Below are positions 12,829 through 23,620 of a stretch of 64,000 nucleotides of DNA, piece after piece; position 1 is the first letter of the stretch; every line of letters starts with the position of its first letter. The stretch lies in contig JAKTNV010000116.1 of the NCBI GenBank assembly GCA_022747635.1, positions 520,001-584,000 on the forward strand, given 5' to 3'. Position numbers and translations under genes: made by a program. Under the pieces are notes generated by a model. That model saw nothing but the letters and a program-made list of their open reading frames with translations. It ran no database searches and was not told the origin of the DNA. The DNA comes from Hetaerina americana. Its lineage: Eukaryota > Arthropoda > Insecta > Odonata > Calopterygidae.

Positions 12829-13890
12829 GTGGATGCCATCTTCTTAGATTTTCAAAAGGCATTTGATAAGGTCCCACATGGTAAACTCATTCATAAATTA
12901 AAGGTCGCGGGTATAAACAAGGGCGCCATAAGTTGGGTTAAAGATTTTCTTTCAGAGCGGGAACATAGGGTAGTCCTTGATGGCGCTAGTTCCGACAGCG
13001 TTCGAGTCACGTCGGGGGTACCTCAGGGAAGTGTGATCGGGCCGTTGCTTTTCTTGATTTTTGTTAACGATTTGAACCGCGAAGTGAAAAGTAAAATTAG
13101 GATGTTCGCGGATGACACGGTGATCTATCGGGAGATATCTGGGGATGAGGATCGTTTTATTCTAGAGCAGGATTTAGATTGCATTACTAAATGGTGTTCT
13201 AACTGGGGATTGACTCTAAATTATAATAAATGTTCAGTGGTAAATTTCTTTAAAAGATCAACGGGATTTGCTTACAAATTAGCTGGAGGTGACCTAGCAG
13301 TAGTTGATACGGTAAAATACCTAGGTGTCACATTCACAAAAGACTTAACTTGGGGGACTCACATACGTAAAGTCTGCGGTCAAGCATATAAAAAATTGGG
13401 ATTTATTAGACGCATTGTCGGCAAAAGTGACTCGAAGGTCAAGGAACGTTGTTACCACGCTCTTGTAAGGCCTCATTTAGAATACGCATGCAGCGTGTGG
13501 AATCCGAGTGAAAAAGGTCTCATTCGGGAAATTGAGAAGGTTCAACGCCGGGCAGCCCGTTTTGTAAAAAATTCCTACGATAAAACGCAAAGCGTCACCG
13601 AAATGCTCATGGATTTGGGGTGGGAATCATTGGCTGAGAGACGATTCAATGCAAGATTGAAATTATTAAATAAATTTAGATCCGCATGTTTCAGCACCGA
13701 GGTCTCGCAAATTATTCGTACTCCTACATACATTGGTCGCTTGGATCATGCATATAAAATTCGGGAAATAGATGCCAGAACTAGCAGACTCAAGAACTCC
13801 TTCTTCCCACGGACAATACGGGATAGCAACTGCAGGGTTATAGATAGCAAAAATTCCACTTGCCACCCTCAGCGTCTAAAAAATAATTAG
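12829..13890 (+). pseudogene. LINE ORF2, RT palm, thumb and C-terminus
   Basis: In frame with the preceding part, separated only by the stop codon. Motif A is FLDFQKAFDKVPH, motif B is SGVPQGSVIGPLLFLI, and motif C is MFADDTVIY with both aspartates intact, followed by KYLGVTF and the conserved CR1/jockey C-terminal block. It is open for 353 codons. With the upstream stop and the split EN, the element cannot act on its own, but its RT palm looks undamaged. Confidence 0.9.
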
Positions 13891-14347
13891 TTGTATTTAA
13901 ATGCATGCTCTTCCACTAACCTTATGTGTTTTGCTGTAATAACCCATTCTTTCCGAATGACCTCATTTGTGTTCTGTTTATCTGTTTTTAAGTTTCCCTT
14001 TCAATCCCTCGTCCCTCTCCGCGGGGGCAAATTCCTGCTACCTGCAACGTTGGGTCGCATTCCCGGCCTTTTAGAGACTCTTTGGGGGTGGAGTTTTTCG
14101 TGGTGCATTTTCATGTGGTAGTGATGTTTCAATTTCTTGCTTGTTGTGTCCTGGCTTCCGTGTTGTGGGATGGCTTTCGTGCTGCATCGTGGGGTGCAGT
14201 TTTTTAGTTGTTTTGCGGTTTATGTGTTTGCATGAGTATTGGATGAAGGGATTTTTGCATGAGTGTGTGCGCTGCTGTGGGTGTAATTTTCCGTGTTGTT
14301 TTTTTGCATGTGGTATTTTTCTTTTTTACGGTTGGTGACCTAACACC
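13891..14347 (+). other. CR1-like LINE 3' UTR
   Basis: About 455 bases between the ORF2 stop and the 3' hairpin. Small open frames here translate to Cys/Phe-rich, domain-free sequence and are not genes. Against the nested copy I count about 15 substitutions and one T-run length difference by eye, many more than in the adjoining coding region. Confidence 0.7.
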
Positions 14348-14380
14348 CCCCGCCACACGCCCTTGCGGCGGCTTGCGGGG
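14348..14380 (+). other. LINE 3'-terminal hairpin
   Basis: CCCCGC (14348-14353) pairs with GCGGGG (14375-14380), with a possible inner GCC/GGC stem. It is directly followed by TATTAT and the (GTAGAT)n tail at 14387-14405. It is present at the 3' end of every well-preserved CR1-like copy in the window. Confidence 0.65.
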
Positions 14381-14405
14381 TATTATGTAGATGTAGATGC
14401 AGATG

Positions 14406-15589
14406 AATTAAATGAGCGGCATAAAGGAAGTTTTGCTAAATACAGCGATTGATTGGGACCAAAGAAGTTGTTGTCTATTTATTAAATAACATGGAAAACC
14501 TTTTGTCGGCCTCATGGTTGCCCTGCTGCATAGAAAAGAAATAGAGATGTTCCTTAGATTCTTTATATTTTCCAGTAATCATGTTAATTGAGCAAGAACA
14601 GATTTCTTAGTGACGCAATTTTAAAGAGAAAATTTTCTCCTATTGTTTTATATCGTAGTTATGCATAATATGCGACATACTAACCGTACTGGCGGAGTAA
14701 TTTATGGTTATTCATCACTTCGAAGTCATTCGCATCGATGTGCTCTAAGCATTCATTCAATAATCAACAGCCTTACGAGCGCTCAACCGATTCATGTTAT
14801 GTAAATTTGAATTTTCAACATAAAAACCTTTCCGGGAGTAATTAGAAATCACGATGGGAGTTTTTTGAAATGCTTGTATCTTTTAATTCAAATGTTTAAA
14901 ATCCAAAGTAGAGTTTTGAATAATCATACTTTCGCGTAAGATAGGTGCCACGTATTCCTATGCAATTGAACTTATTTCCGTCCTCTTTGCACTTAGCTGA
15001 TACATGCACCTATTGATAGAGATGAACATTAATGGCGAAAGTAGAATTAAGGCACGACAGGGCACTAGTCTAAGAGCGTCCCTTCCTTGCCCTGCGGTGA
15101 AATAGCCCTTCCTTCATGTGATAACGAAGGAAATGGGTGGCGTTAGTAGTCCAAGCTCTAGAGGTTACTGTTTCCTTGGTAAAATTCATTGGAGAGGAGC
15201 TCTAGAATCTATTTCTTAAGAATGCATTTATGACCCAGATTTCAAAACTCAAACCGCCTCCCCTCTCTTCACAAGTTGTACCCAATCAAAAACTGTTTCG
15301 TCTCTTCATGGTTTAAGCCGTTTCCAAGGGTCATAGAGTTTATCTGTAACACTGAGCCACCATCAAGCGTTTCCCCTGTATCAGCTGAACCGTCGTAATC
15401 GCAATCAGCATGTTTAGTGAGCCACGAAGGAATTTATAATGGTTTTTCGTTGTGTCAGTATATTGTAGTCAATAGGTGTAGGATTTTCACAATTCCATGG
15501 CAAAGGAATTATATTATAACTTTGACTGTAAGTTGAATTTTTCCTCATGAATCACGGCTGATAATAAAACATTTCTTACGTTAAATGAA
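14406..15589. other. AT-rich non-coding stretch
   Basis: No open frame, repeat boundary or RNA signature that I can support. Confidence 0.4.
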
Positions 15590-15850
15590 TATCTAAATCT
15601 ATATTATCCCCCGTAAGCCGCCACAAGAGCGTGTGCCTTTAGGTCTATACCCGTAAAAGGGAACTAAACCACATTCGAAACCAACACATCCATGCAAACC
15701 CATACCCACGGTGGTGTATGTGTACATTCACGCAAAAATCCTTTTATTTTACACGCATACAAATACATTTCCTATCATCTAACGAATACCTTAGGATGCA
15801 GTAAGAAATTTATCCAATAACGTGCATGCTAGAATTTGAAAAGCAAGCAA
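15590..15850 (-). mobile_element. Decayed CR1-like LINE 3' end
   Basis: On the minus strand this resembles the 3' UTR of the LINE at 14 kb, including a diverged CACACGCTCTTGTGGCGGC core and an AGATTTAGATAT tail-like end. The outer hairpin strand is lost. No coding part remains. It is an old 5'-truncated insertion. Confidence 0.6.
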
Positions 15851-17819
15851 GCTAGCTTAGAAGCTTGAGCCTCGAGTTTCTCCGAGTAAATAAATATACT
15901 ATACAAATATATAGATATATATATAAATATAGTATTTTGTTCTTCAATCAAGTCTAAATTGTAGAGAATTGGTGACTATTTTCAAATCAGTTACGCATGT
16001 TCAATCAAATGAGGCTCCTTTGAGGAATTTTTCTTGGGTGACTTCGGAGGATAAGGTATAATTGAACGCTAAAGGGAGTGAGTGCTCCTTTGGAGTTACG
16101 ATACCTCAAGTGGATTACTCTATTGCCTTTCGCTCGAAGGGGGAGGACGGTTGTGTGGGAGGGAAAAGGTCGAGCGAAAATGAAGGAACGGTAGGAGGGG
16201 GTGGAGAATGGGGGTTGATAGGGGCGAAGAATCTGGTCTTGCGGGTGCAACTTAATGCTTGGAAGAACCCGAACCCAAAAGAAATCCCCCCGCCAAACCC
16301 CGCTCAAAATCCAGCAGAATAGACGGAGAGAATGCCACGAAAGAATGGTCAAGACGGCGGCTGATTATGAAGTCAGCCGTAAAAAAATGTCAGCCTTCCA
16401 CGGCTATGACATAATTTTAATTATTTGATATTGGGCGCGGGCAGCGAATGGAGTTCGAAAACTTCGAACTTGAAATATTTAATTTAAATGCCATGTGCTT
16501 GGAGGGATCTAAAATCCGCTTATCCAAACATATTCCAAGTAAAAACGTTTACTGAAAGAATATATTGCTTGAATCTCTGAATCATTTTTGAATCGCTCAT
16601 ATGTGAAAATGGACAAAATGTGTTCATTCTCCAGAGAGGTACGAATCAATTAAAATTTGCCAAGCAGATCAGCATGGCCATCAAAATGTATATGCCTCAT
16701 AGCTATTTGAATCGCACACTGCAACCTGAAGTATGGAAACCACCTCACCTTAAATACTAGTTCTTATAGAGTTTTGCTGGTTTATCATATTTCATTTTTC
16801 TAAAAAATAGATGCCCAAACTGTTTCGTGGATTTAGTTTTGTGTCTTTTGAGATGTACGTACATTCTCTTGGCGTATGATCGTTTATTCCTTTTAATTTC
16901 GCAGTTTAAGTTGCGGAAAACTTAAGGGCAGGGGACTCCGTCGCATGAGGACATTCCAGTTTGGTTTGGAGACAACGGAGAATGACCAAAAGGAGAGAGC
17001 ACGACTGACCACAAGGCAAGGTTAAGGAGGAATTTTTGACGGTGTATAGGAATCCGGTTTCCAAACCTCGACGCCATCGAATAGGCCGTTTGCTCTTTTA
17101 TTTTTGCTTCCCCAATATTGATAGAGCTTACCCCACCGATCACTTGCTTGTGAATTCCCGACTGGTGTTTGACCCTGCCGTCGCTCCGTGCCCCAGGAGA
17201 AAATTGAGTTAAACCACATACAGCGAAATCTTACTCATTTACACGTGTGGTGCCCAAAGTTTTCCAAGTTTGAGAAATAAGAGAACATGGTCTTGCTTTC
17301 ATGCATCTCAAGTTATACCAAACCTGCAAATATAATACCATAGTTTATTATGAAGTCTTGTTGTCATAGTGATATGCCTTCTGTAATGCATATGTAATAA
17401 TCATTATTTGTGAAGGCGGTGCTTCAATATTGACTTAATATTCAGGAGGTCACTACTTCACAGGTGTTGTTACTTTTGGCACCATTTTTTCACCATTTAC
17501 CATAATACGGATTACGTCATCATGATGATTGGTGGTGGTAACTAGTTGTGTCAGGTCAGTTGCTTATTGTATGCATCTAAATACGTGTGCCGTTAAAGAT
17601 GATTTCAGTCTAACGAGATGATCAGAAATATTCCCGTGTGATTTATACTGTCCGCTTCACATACACCAAGCCTACATCAGGGGACCATTACGTATCACGT
17701 TTGACATTCTCATGTACTGTTGATATTGCTGGGAAGCCCGCGTTGGGTGGCGGCCCAAACACATCGAACCTTTCCTCGTGAGTGCTGCGTAAACAAACAA
17801 ATGGTGAATCCGAAAAATG

Positions 17820-17821
<2 letters not shown>
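15851..17821. other. Non-coding stretch
   Basis: AT-rich, with a modest G-rich patch at about 16130-16330. The motif CCTCGACGCCATCG at about 17067 recurs near 37107, perhaps from a shared old repeat. No gene is supported. Confidence 0.35.

Positions 17822-17889
<68 letters not shown>
17822..17889. repeat. (TA)n microsatellite
   Basis: About 68 bases of uninterrupted TA dinucleotides. The alternating Ile/Tyr translation is an artefact. Confidence 0.95.
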
Positions 17890-20348
17890 CCTATATATGA
17901 CTACGTTAGAATATGGTTATATATAGTTTTAAATGGCATTTAGGGTATCAAATGTTGTGCTTAAAATAATACAGCCTGCGGACGTAGTTGAAGCTCTAAA
18001 ATGAAGAGGACATCTGGTTTATAGGGAGAAACGTAACGCTGACTTGCAAAAATGCATATCTTACCCCGTTGGGAACAACGGTATCTTGGATATTTGAAGC
18101 TTTAAAATGGCCTGCGGAAGCAATCAGCAGCAGTATCTGGTGTTTTTGCTCGAAATTCTGAGACAAATTTCATGCAGTTACGTATAAGCTATGCGTATGC
18201 GTATGATTCACGGATTCAAAAAATATATCCTCGCAAACTTTAACAGCTTTGCCAAACGTTTTTAAGCTTAACGCTCTACTTTGGTGGTCTATCTTCGAGT
18301 TTGTGTTTTTTCAAGGTTGAAATATTAGTCTTTAACCTTGAATACTACAGTCATAAAAACTTTGAAATTGGGCGGTTTCCTGCCGGCGAGGAATTAGAAT
18401 CGTTTATTTATTTTTTGTTTCCTTCCCTCTTCATGGAGGAGAGAGAAAGAGAGGTAGAGAGAGAGAGAGAGAGAGAGAGCGGCAGAACTATATAGCCAGC
18501 AAGTTCGAGTGAGAAGACACGTTTCTCCAAGCTTGAGTGGCTTTTTGATTCGAAGAAAATTGTTGTGAAGGGTTGGTTGCGTGGGGCAACGGGAGATGTC
18601 TCTGACGCTGGAACGATGAGGAAAGTGAAAGAGGAAGGAAAAAAAAGCCCTAATCACGCTTGCAGCTTTTCATTTTTTCCCCTCACCTCAAGACTCGCCG
18701 TCCCACGCACGCACATGCATCCTCCCATTTCCATCTCTCCTCTTCCTCTCTCTCCATCCTTCGCTCTTCTTTTTTTTTCACTTTCCCCGCTCCCTTTGAA
18801 TAGCGACTCCGAAAGGTACTGACCCAACCTGAGTCTCAAAAAATAATTTCCGCGAAGTGAAAAAATTCCATTTTCAGTGTTATTGGTTGCCCAGCGGCAA
18901 AAAAATGCGACGACTGTTTTCCCTCTCCTCAGGGAGGAGGATAACTCTTTTCCCTTGGTCACAGGACGGGACACATTTCGTCAAATTCCTCCCGGCCGTT
19001 TACTCGGTATTCTATTTTCTTCCTGCGCAATTCCTCTCAATACACTTTGCGTTGGATTAATCGAGATTTTCAAATATTTCAGGAGGTGGATCTCAAGCAT
19101 GTCGTGATCACCCAAAGTATCTAAAATGTCAAACACTCTCTTAATGCCGCTTGAAATGTTTTTTTTTAACAAACACAGTTGAATAGCGAAGGAGAGGAAG
19201 TTGGTGACCAAAGTAGACCCTTACATAGCACATTTGATTTAGATATTTAAATATAGTAGTAATACTTCCTCCTTCGTTCAACTAAGTAACTTCAATCATC
19301 TCGAGGCAATGTTTAGATAATGAAGAGACGATGAGAGGATAACACGTGTCATTTCAGCAAAAAGAAGATTTTTCCTTTTTACAGATTAATGCCGTGCCTC
19401 CTAAACGTTTGCCGGGCATTTTGTTAATTAAGAACTTGAATAATGCCGCACGTAGTGTAAGCACTCATTTCTCAGATCACTTGGAAATAAACGGAGGGAA
19501 AATAATTATTTCAACACATTTGTATGCTTTCATTACGTGAACTTTCTAGATTCCTAAAGCGCATTCATGAGCTATGATAATACTCCATAGTATATGACTC
19601 AGAGGTATTGTCTGGTGCATATAATGCCAATCGTAGTAAGATGCCTAACCCTCGCAAATCCAGGCGTACTTTTCTCTGCCTATGAACCTATGAAGAAAAT
19701 GGGCGACCTGTTTAAACTTAGAAAATAGTCATATTTATTAATTATTCAAGTTATTAAAATTTTTTCTTAAAAATGTTTCTTGCTACAACTAGCCTTTTTT
19801 TTTAATATTGGCATATAAAAAATTAGTCCTTGGCAAGGGGTGTGATTGCACGAATCTTTTTGTTTACAGCTTGTATGTTCTCTTATGATAGAGATGTTTT
19901 GTAAGATTCGGAACAATTTAGCCTGTATATTATTAGTTACAAAGTTGAAATTGGTTCCTTGGTGATGAGAAATGGAAAATTGGATCCACTACCTGGCGAA
20001 ATAAAAATATGAAGAATCGTTATTTGTTTTAATTTGTGATTGATTCGTTTGCAATGATATAAGAATGTAGATCCCTAACAACTCAACCATGTCATCATTT
20101 TTCATAGAAATCTACAATATGATATTAGCATTTTAGTTAATTCTAATTAGAGTAATAAATACACTACTACTGATTTCAGATAAAGTTTCGGGTAAAAATC
20201 ACTGTTATTAGGTTTCATGCAGAATTTTCTTGCTATTTTCGTATACGTAGGGACCATAGGAATCTAATTAATTTCAACCATGTGATGAAAATACTTTGAT
20301 GGACACTCTTATTTACTGTTTTTTTGCTTTCCAAATAATTAGTTATAT
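17890..20348. other. Non-coding stretch with GA and CT tracts
   Basis: A (GA)n-rich microsatellite lies at about 18436-18479 and a CT-rich stretch at about 18660-18800. The rest is AT-rich with no supported gene. Confidence 0.4.
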
Positions 20349-20360
20349 AATAAACTTGTT
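20349..20360 (+). repeat. Target-site duplication, left copy
   Basis: AATAAACTTGTT is repeated exactly at 22090-22101, enclosing the RTE-like element. A perfect 12-base duplication indicates insertion by target-primed reverse transcription and little decay since. Confidence 0.85.
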
Positions 20361-20700
20361 CCCTCCCCGGACTACAACCTTGACGTGGTGGAAGGGCTTG
20401 TGCGTTCCGATGACCCCTAGAGCTATGCTGGTGGGAGTAATAATAATTGCTCCTGGTAGGGTCACCCATGCCAGATAGGTCGAAGGTTAGGAGCAAAACG
20501 AAAGGTAGTCCACGCAGCGTCTGTTCCTCAGTGAGGCGGCTACAATGGCGTCTGACCCCGGTGGGGCGGCCAATAAGTGATGGTGTCACGTTAAAAACAC
20601 TATTGAGGAAGGCAACGGGAAACCACCTCAATTATCATTCCCAAGAAAAATATGATGGACAATAGAGATATTTTGAGTCCTGGCAACTACGGGGCTCGGC
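20361..20700 (+). other. RTE-like LINE 5' UTR
   Basis: Begins CCCTCCCCGGACTACAACC right after the duplication, with no credible open frame. It has GC-rich segments that can pair (for example CTCCTGGTAGGG and nearby GGGTCACCC), so a structured 5' RNA is plausible. I could not fit a self-cleaving ribozyme with confidence. Confidence 0.5.
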
Positions 20701-21463
20701 CGTGTCTCGTGCCCGGAAAGACTTAGTGAGATCAGTTTTAGTTCCTATTCCGAAAAAGGTAAAGGCCACGTCATGTGAGGACTATAGGACAATTAGTTTG
20801 ATATCCCACGCAGCTAAAGTTTTTCTCAGGATCATAAACAAAAGGATCGAGAGTAGGAAAAATGTTCACGGGGATGATGAGTTTGGGTTTAGGAAGGGGA
20901 GAGGTACGCGTGATGCCATTGCAGTAATGAGATTATTAATCGAGAGGAATATAGAATACAACCAAGAGGTATTTGCCTGTTTCGTAGATTTCGAAAAAGC
21001 GTTTGATAGAGTGAATTGGGGAAAACTAATAAGTATATTGCAGAAAAAAGGGATATATTGGAGGGTTATGAGGCCAATCCGCAACCTGTACATGTCTCAG
21101 ACGACACAGGTGCGAGTGGGAACGGAGAGTCCGGTTGGGCAGTGTTAGGAAGAGGTGTAAGGCAGGGTTGCCCATTATCACCGTTGCTGTTCAACCTGTA
21201 TGCAGAGGAAATGATTAAAGAGGCATGGGAAAAACTGGAAGTAGGAATGAAAGTGGGCGGGGAATTCGTAAAATGAATTAGGTTTGCTGATGACCAAGCT
21301 TTAGTTTGTCAGTCAGCCAAGGGGTTGCAAGCACTGCTGAGCGAATTGGAAATTCAGTGCGACAGGTATGGGATGAGAATCAATATTAATAAAACAAATG
21401 TTAAGCGATTTTCTAGAAAGAAAAAGACTAAGCTTAACATTAAAATACGAGGGCAAAACTAGA
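20701..21463 (+). pseudogene. RTE-like reverse transcriptase, N-terminal and palm part, broken
   Basis: RT motifs in order: SVLVPIPKK, EDYRTISLISHAAKV, FGFRKGRGTRDAI, VDFEKAFDRVNW (motif A), GVRQGCPLSPLLFNLYAE (motif B) and RFADDQALV (motif C), then MRININKTN. The frame shifts between motifs A and B (around 21100-21150). A TGA at 21274-21276 sits where Trp is likely, just before the intact FADD motif. Another stop follows near 21460. The protein is not functional as encoded. Confidence 0.85.
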
Positions 21464-21476
21464 GCAGGTAGAACAG

Positions 21477-22034
21477 TTTACGTATCTCGGTAGTGTTTTG
21501 GACCAACACGGTCAAAGTAGTAAGGATGTAAGGAGAAGAATTGCGCCAGGCAAAGATGCTTTCACAAGGAGGAGGGGGTTGATGACAGGGACTCTGAGTA
21601 AGGATGTTAAGACAAGACTCGTAAAAACTTTGATATGGAGCGTAGCTATGTACGGTGCGGAAACGTGGTCATTGAAGCAGGAGGATAGACGTAGATTGGA
21701 GGCTTTTGAAATGTGGGTGTGGAGAAGAAGGGAGAAGGTGAAATGGACAGAGAAGAAAACAAACGAGGTAGTACTTGGTATGGTTGGCGAAGAGAGGGGT
21801 TTGTTGGGAGAAATCCTGTGGAGGCAGGAAAAAGTGGATGAAGGCGGTATTAACCGGCAGCGGGATGTTGAAGACTCTAATAGAGGGGAGAATGTTTGGC
21901 GAACGAGGAAAGGGAAGGAACAGGATAGGGATGTTGGACGGGATGTAGGGAGGAAGAAGGTACTCAGAGATGAAGAGGGACCTGATGTAGAGGGTGATAA
22001 TGTGTTTTTCTGGGGTCACAAATTGTTGAATTAG
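21477..22034 (+). pseudogene. RTE-like ORF C-terminal domain
   Basis: Continues the same protein in another frame. It has the thumb-region LDQHGQSSKDVRRRI and the characteristic TLIWSVAMYGAETWSL and RRLEAFEMWVWRR segment, ending in a basic tail. The stretch GKEQDRDVGRDVG also appears in the minus-strand copy at 39.4 kb, which ties the two copies to one family. Confidence 0.8.
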
Positions 22035-22066
22035 TAATTTTGTCCATCCAAAAACCTGCCTTAAGC

Positions 22067-22077
22067 GGTAGATTACC
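22067..22077 (+). other. RTE-like LINE 3' hairpin
   Basis: GGTA-GAT-TACC, a perfect 4-bp stem with a 3-base loop. It is conserved in the other copy at 39291-39301 (GGTAATCTACC on the plus strand), immediately before the 3' end of each element. Confidence 0.5.
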
Positions 22078-22089
22078 TAATAAATAAAG

Positions 22090-22101
22090 AATAAACTTGT
22101 T
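22090..22101 (+). repeat. Target-site duplication, right copy
   Basis: AATAAACTTGTT, exact partner of 20349-20360. Confidence 0.85.
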
Positions 22102-22158
22102 AAAATTTGTTTACTTGTTCTTTGACCACTGAAAGCACTCAATGGCCCTATCAAAATT

Positions 22159-22508
22159 TCTCATTCTTTCCCCCAACAATCAGAAATCATAATAGTAAGA
22201 AACCGAAGTCACTTTAGAAATATTGAAAACATTGAATTTACAAGTCGGAGCAAAGTTAAACACTGCAAAGCTGTTAGGTATACTTTCAGGTGCATGTGTA
22301 TGTAAGATGTAGTTTGAGTGTTTGCATGTGTGTGGGGTGTAAGTGTTCATGCATGAATGTATGCCATGTTTTTTTTTGTGGATGTTTGATTTTGTGGTAA
22401 TTGCATACGGTTTTTCATTCTTATATAAATTACGGGTGTTGTTCTGACACCCCCCGCCACACGCCCTTGCGGCGGCTTGCGGGGTATTAAGTTGATGTAG
22501 ATGTAGAT
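22159..22508 (+). mobile_element. CR1-like LINE 3' fragment
   Basis: Matches the end of ORF2 and the 3' UTR of the LINE at 59.9-60.98 kb, starting at CATTCTTTCCC and ending with the hairpin (22452-22484) and a GTAGAT-type tail. About 350 bases long, it is severely 5'-truncated and non-coding. It shows the uninterrupted version of the sequence into which mariner inserted at 59.97 kb, which helps define that insertion. Confidence 0.85.
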
Positions 22509-23140
22509 AAGACAACTTAGGAGCTGAAATGTAAAGAAAGAGTGAAATCTGGCCATTAGTTGAAAATAATTAAAAAAGGCGTTTATTCTTTTCCTAAATG
22601 GCGATAAAAAATTTAATTTTGTTCAGTTGAGATTTAGATGAAATCTATAGCGTGACTTGATTGATGACATTGAGAAATATTCGAGAGTTGGTCGTTAGCT
22701 GACATTTTATTGTTGACACGAGTGTCTTAATTACAAATCCGGGTCAAATATTTGGCCACCCAAGTCAAACTGTTGCTAAACTCAAGCTGAGCCATTTTCT
22801 AAATACCGGAACGTTTTTGCAAATCTCAGACAAATGAGGGCAACTAAAAAGCAATCCTGGAATGTTTGTGGATGTCGCACGCCAAAGGAATCGGTATCAG
22901 AAGGTCTCTATCGTAAATAATTGAACCAACCTTCGTGTTTAAGAATGTTGGCGGGCTGAAATACGCTTCAATAAATAAAGAAGTAACTCTTAGAAATCAG
23001 TAAATATTTTTTTTTAGATTATCTCACGTGCCTCATTTCTCGGTTCCCCGAGGCCATTAAGCTGACGGAGTGAATACCTATTTTTTTTTACTCCTCTTGA
23101 TGTAAATATTTGCAACTATACGCTCGTTAGCAGCACGATA
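22509..23140. other. AT-rich non-coding stretch
   Basis: Nothing recognisable. Confidence 0.4.
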
Positions 23141-23620
23141 CGACGAGATCTTGAGGAAGGACCGAAGCATGCGAAAAGTTCTCTCCCAACTAATCACCGA
23201 TGATCCAAACCTCACGGCTCCTGACTGCACTGCCGGTCTCCTTTTCCCTCCCGCCTTCCCTTCTCGACCCACACCACCTTGCGACGAACGATTCGCTTTT
23301 GGTCAGTTGCGTGGGTGTGACGTAAGTGAAAACCGCGCGCTATCTGCGAAGGACTGTGAGGCGGAAATGCATGGTACATACATATCAGCGCACCTTGCGC
23401 TGCCCGAAGCGATTGTTTCCAGGTCGACGACCAGTAGCAGACCACCACCATTGCCGCCGCGGAAAGGTAGGCCTAATCATTCATTCGTGCAACGGTCCTT
23501 CCAGGGAAGCAAATGGCTCCTCTCCTTCCGTTTGAACAAAAACTTGGCGAGGACAGGGCTAGAGAGTGGTGCGTGGTGGGGGCGCATAGAACATGGCCAA
23601 GGAGCGTGAAACATGTCTCT
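23141..23620. other. GC-rich, CpG-containing island
   Basis: A moderately GC-rich block with open frames on both strands (152 codons on the plus strand) and no domain. Its composition is like the other islands. Confidence 0.35.

Larger units (their letters stand above)
9460..14405 (+). mobile_element. CR1-like LINE, 5'-truncated, split by an antisense sibling
   Basis: A non-LTR retrotransposon that encodes an apurinic-like endonuclease (EN) and reverse transcriptase (RT), copied by target-primed reverse transcription. In order one sees the ORF2 N-terminus and EN start (9491-9851), an inserted antisense sibling (9852-11247), the rest of EN and RT (11255-13890), a 3' UTR, a terminal hairpin (14348-14380) and a (GTAGAT)n tail to about 14405. 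No ORF1 is present, and the reading frame opens inside the ORF2 N-terminal region, so the copy is 5'-truncated near 9460-9490; that boundary is approximate. Apart from the insertion, the only lesion seen in ORF2 is one stop at 12826-12828. The clade call rests on the RT and EN motifs and on the esterase-type ORF1 of the related copy at 63 kb. Jockey-like clades are the alternative. Confidence 0.9.
20361..22089 (+). mobile_element. RTE-like LINE lacking its endonuclease region
   Basis: A non-LTR retrotransposon bounded by 12-base target-site duplications. Its first 340 bases (20361-20700) look like a 5' UTR. The sequence then jumps at about 20711 straight into the RT domain, without the endonuclease seen in the related copy at 39.3-41.1 kb. 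The 3' end carries a small GGTA-GAT-TACC hairpin (22067-22077) followed by CTAATAAATAAAG. Both ends are intact, so the missing part reflects an internal deletion, not ordinary 5' truncation. Clade assignment (RTE-like) is from motif appearance only. Confidence 0.85.

Noticed and set aside
13891..14338. Two Cys/Phe-rich small ORFs after the LINE ORF2
   Set aside because: They lie in the LINE 3' UTR, vary between copies and have no domain.
17720..17926. ORF with a run of Ile/Tyr
   Set aside because: Translation of a (TA)n microsatellite.
20361..20460. HDV-like self-cleaving ribozyme at the RTE-like 5' end
   Set aside because: Such ribozymes are known in some LINE 5' ends, but I could not fit the nested double pseudoknot with a catalytic C by eye.
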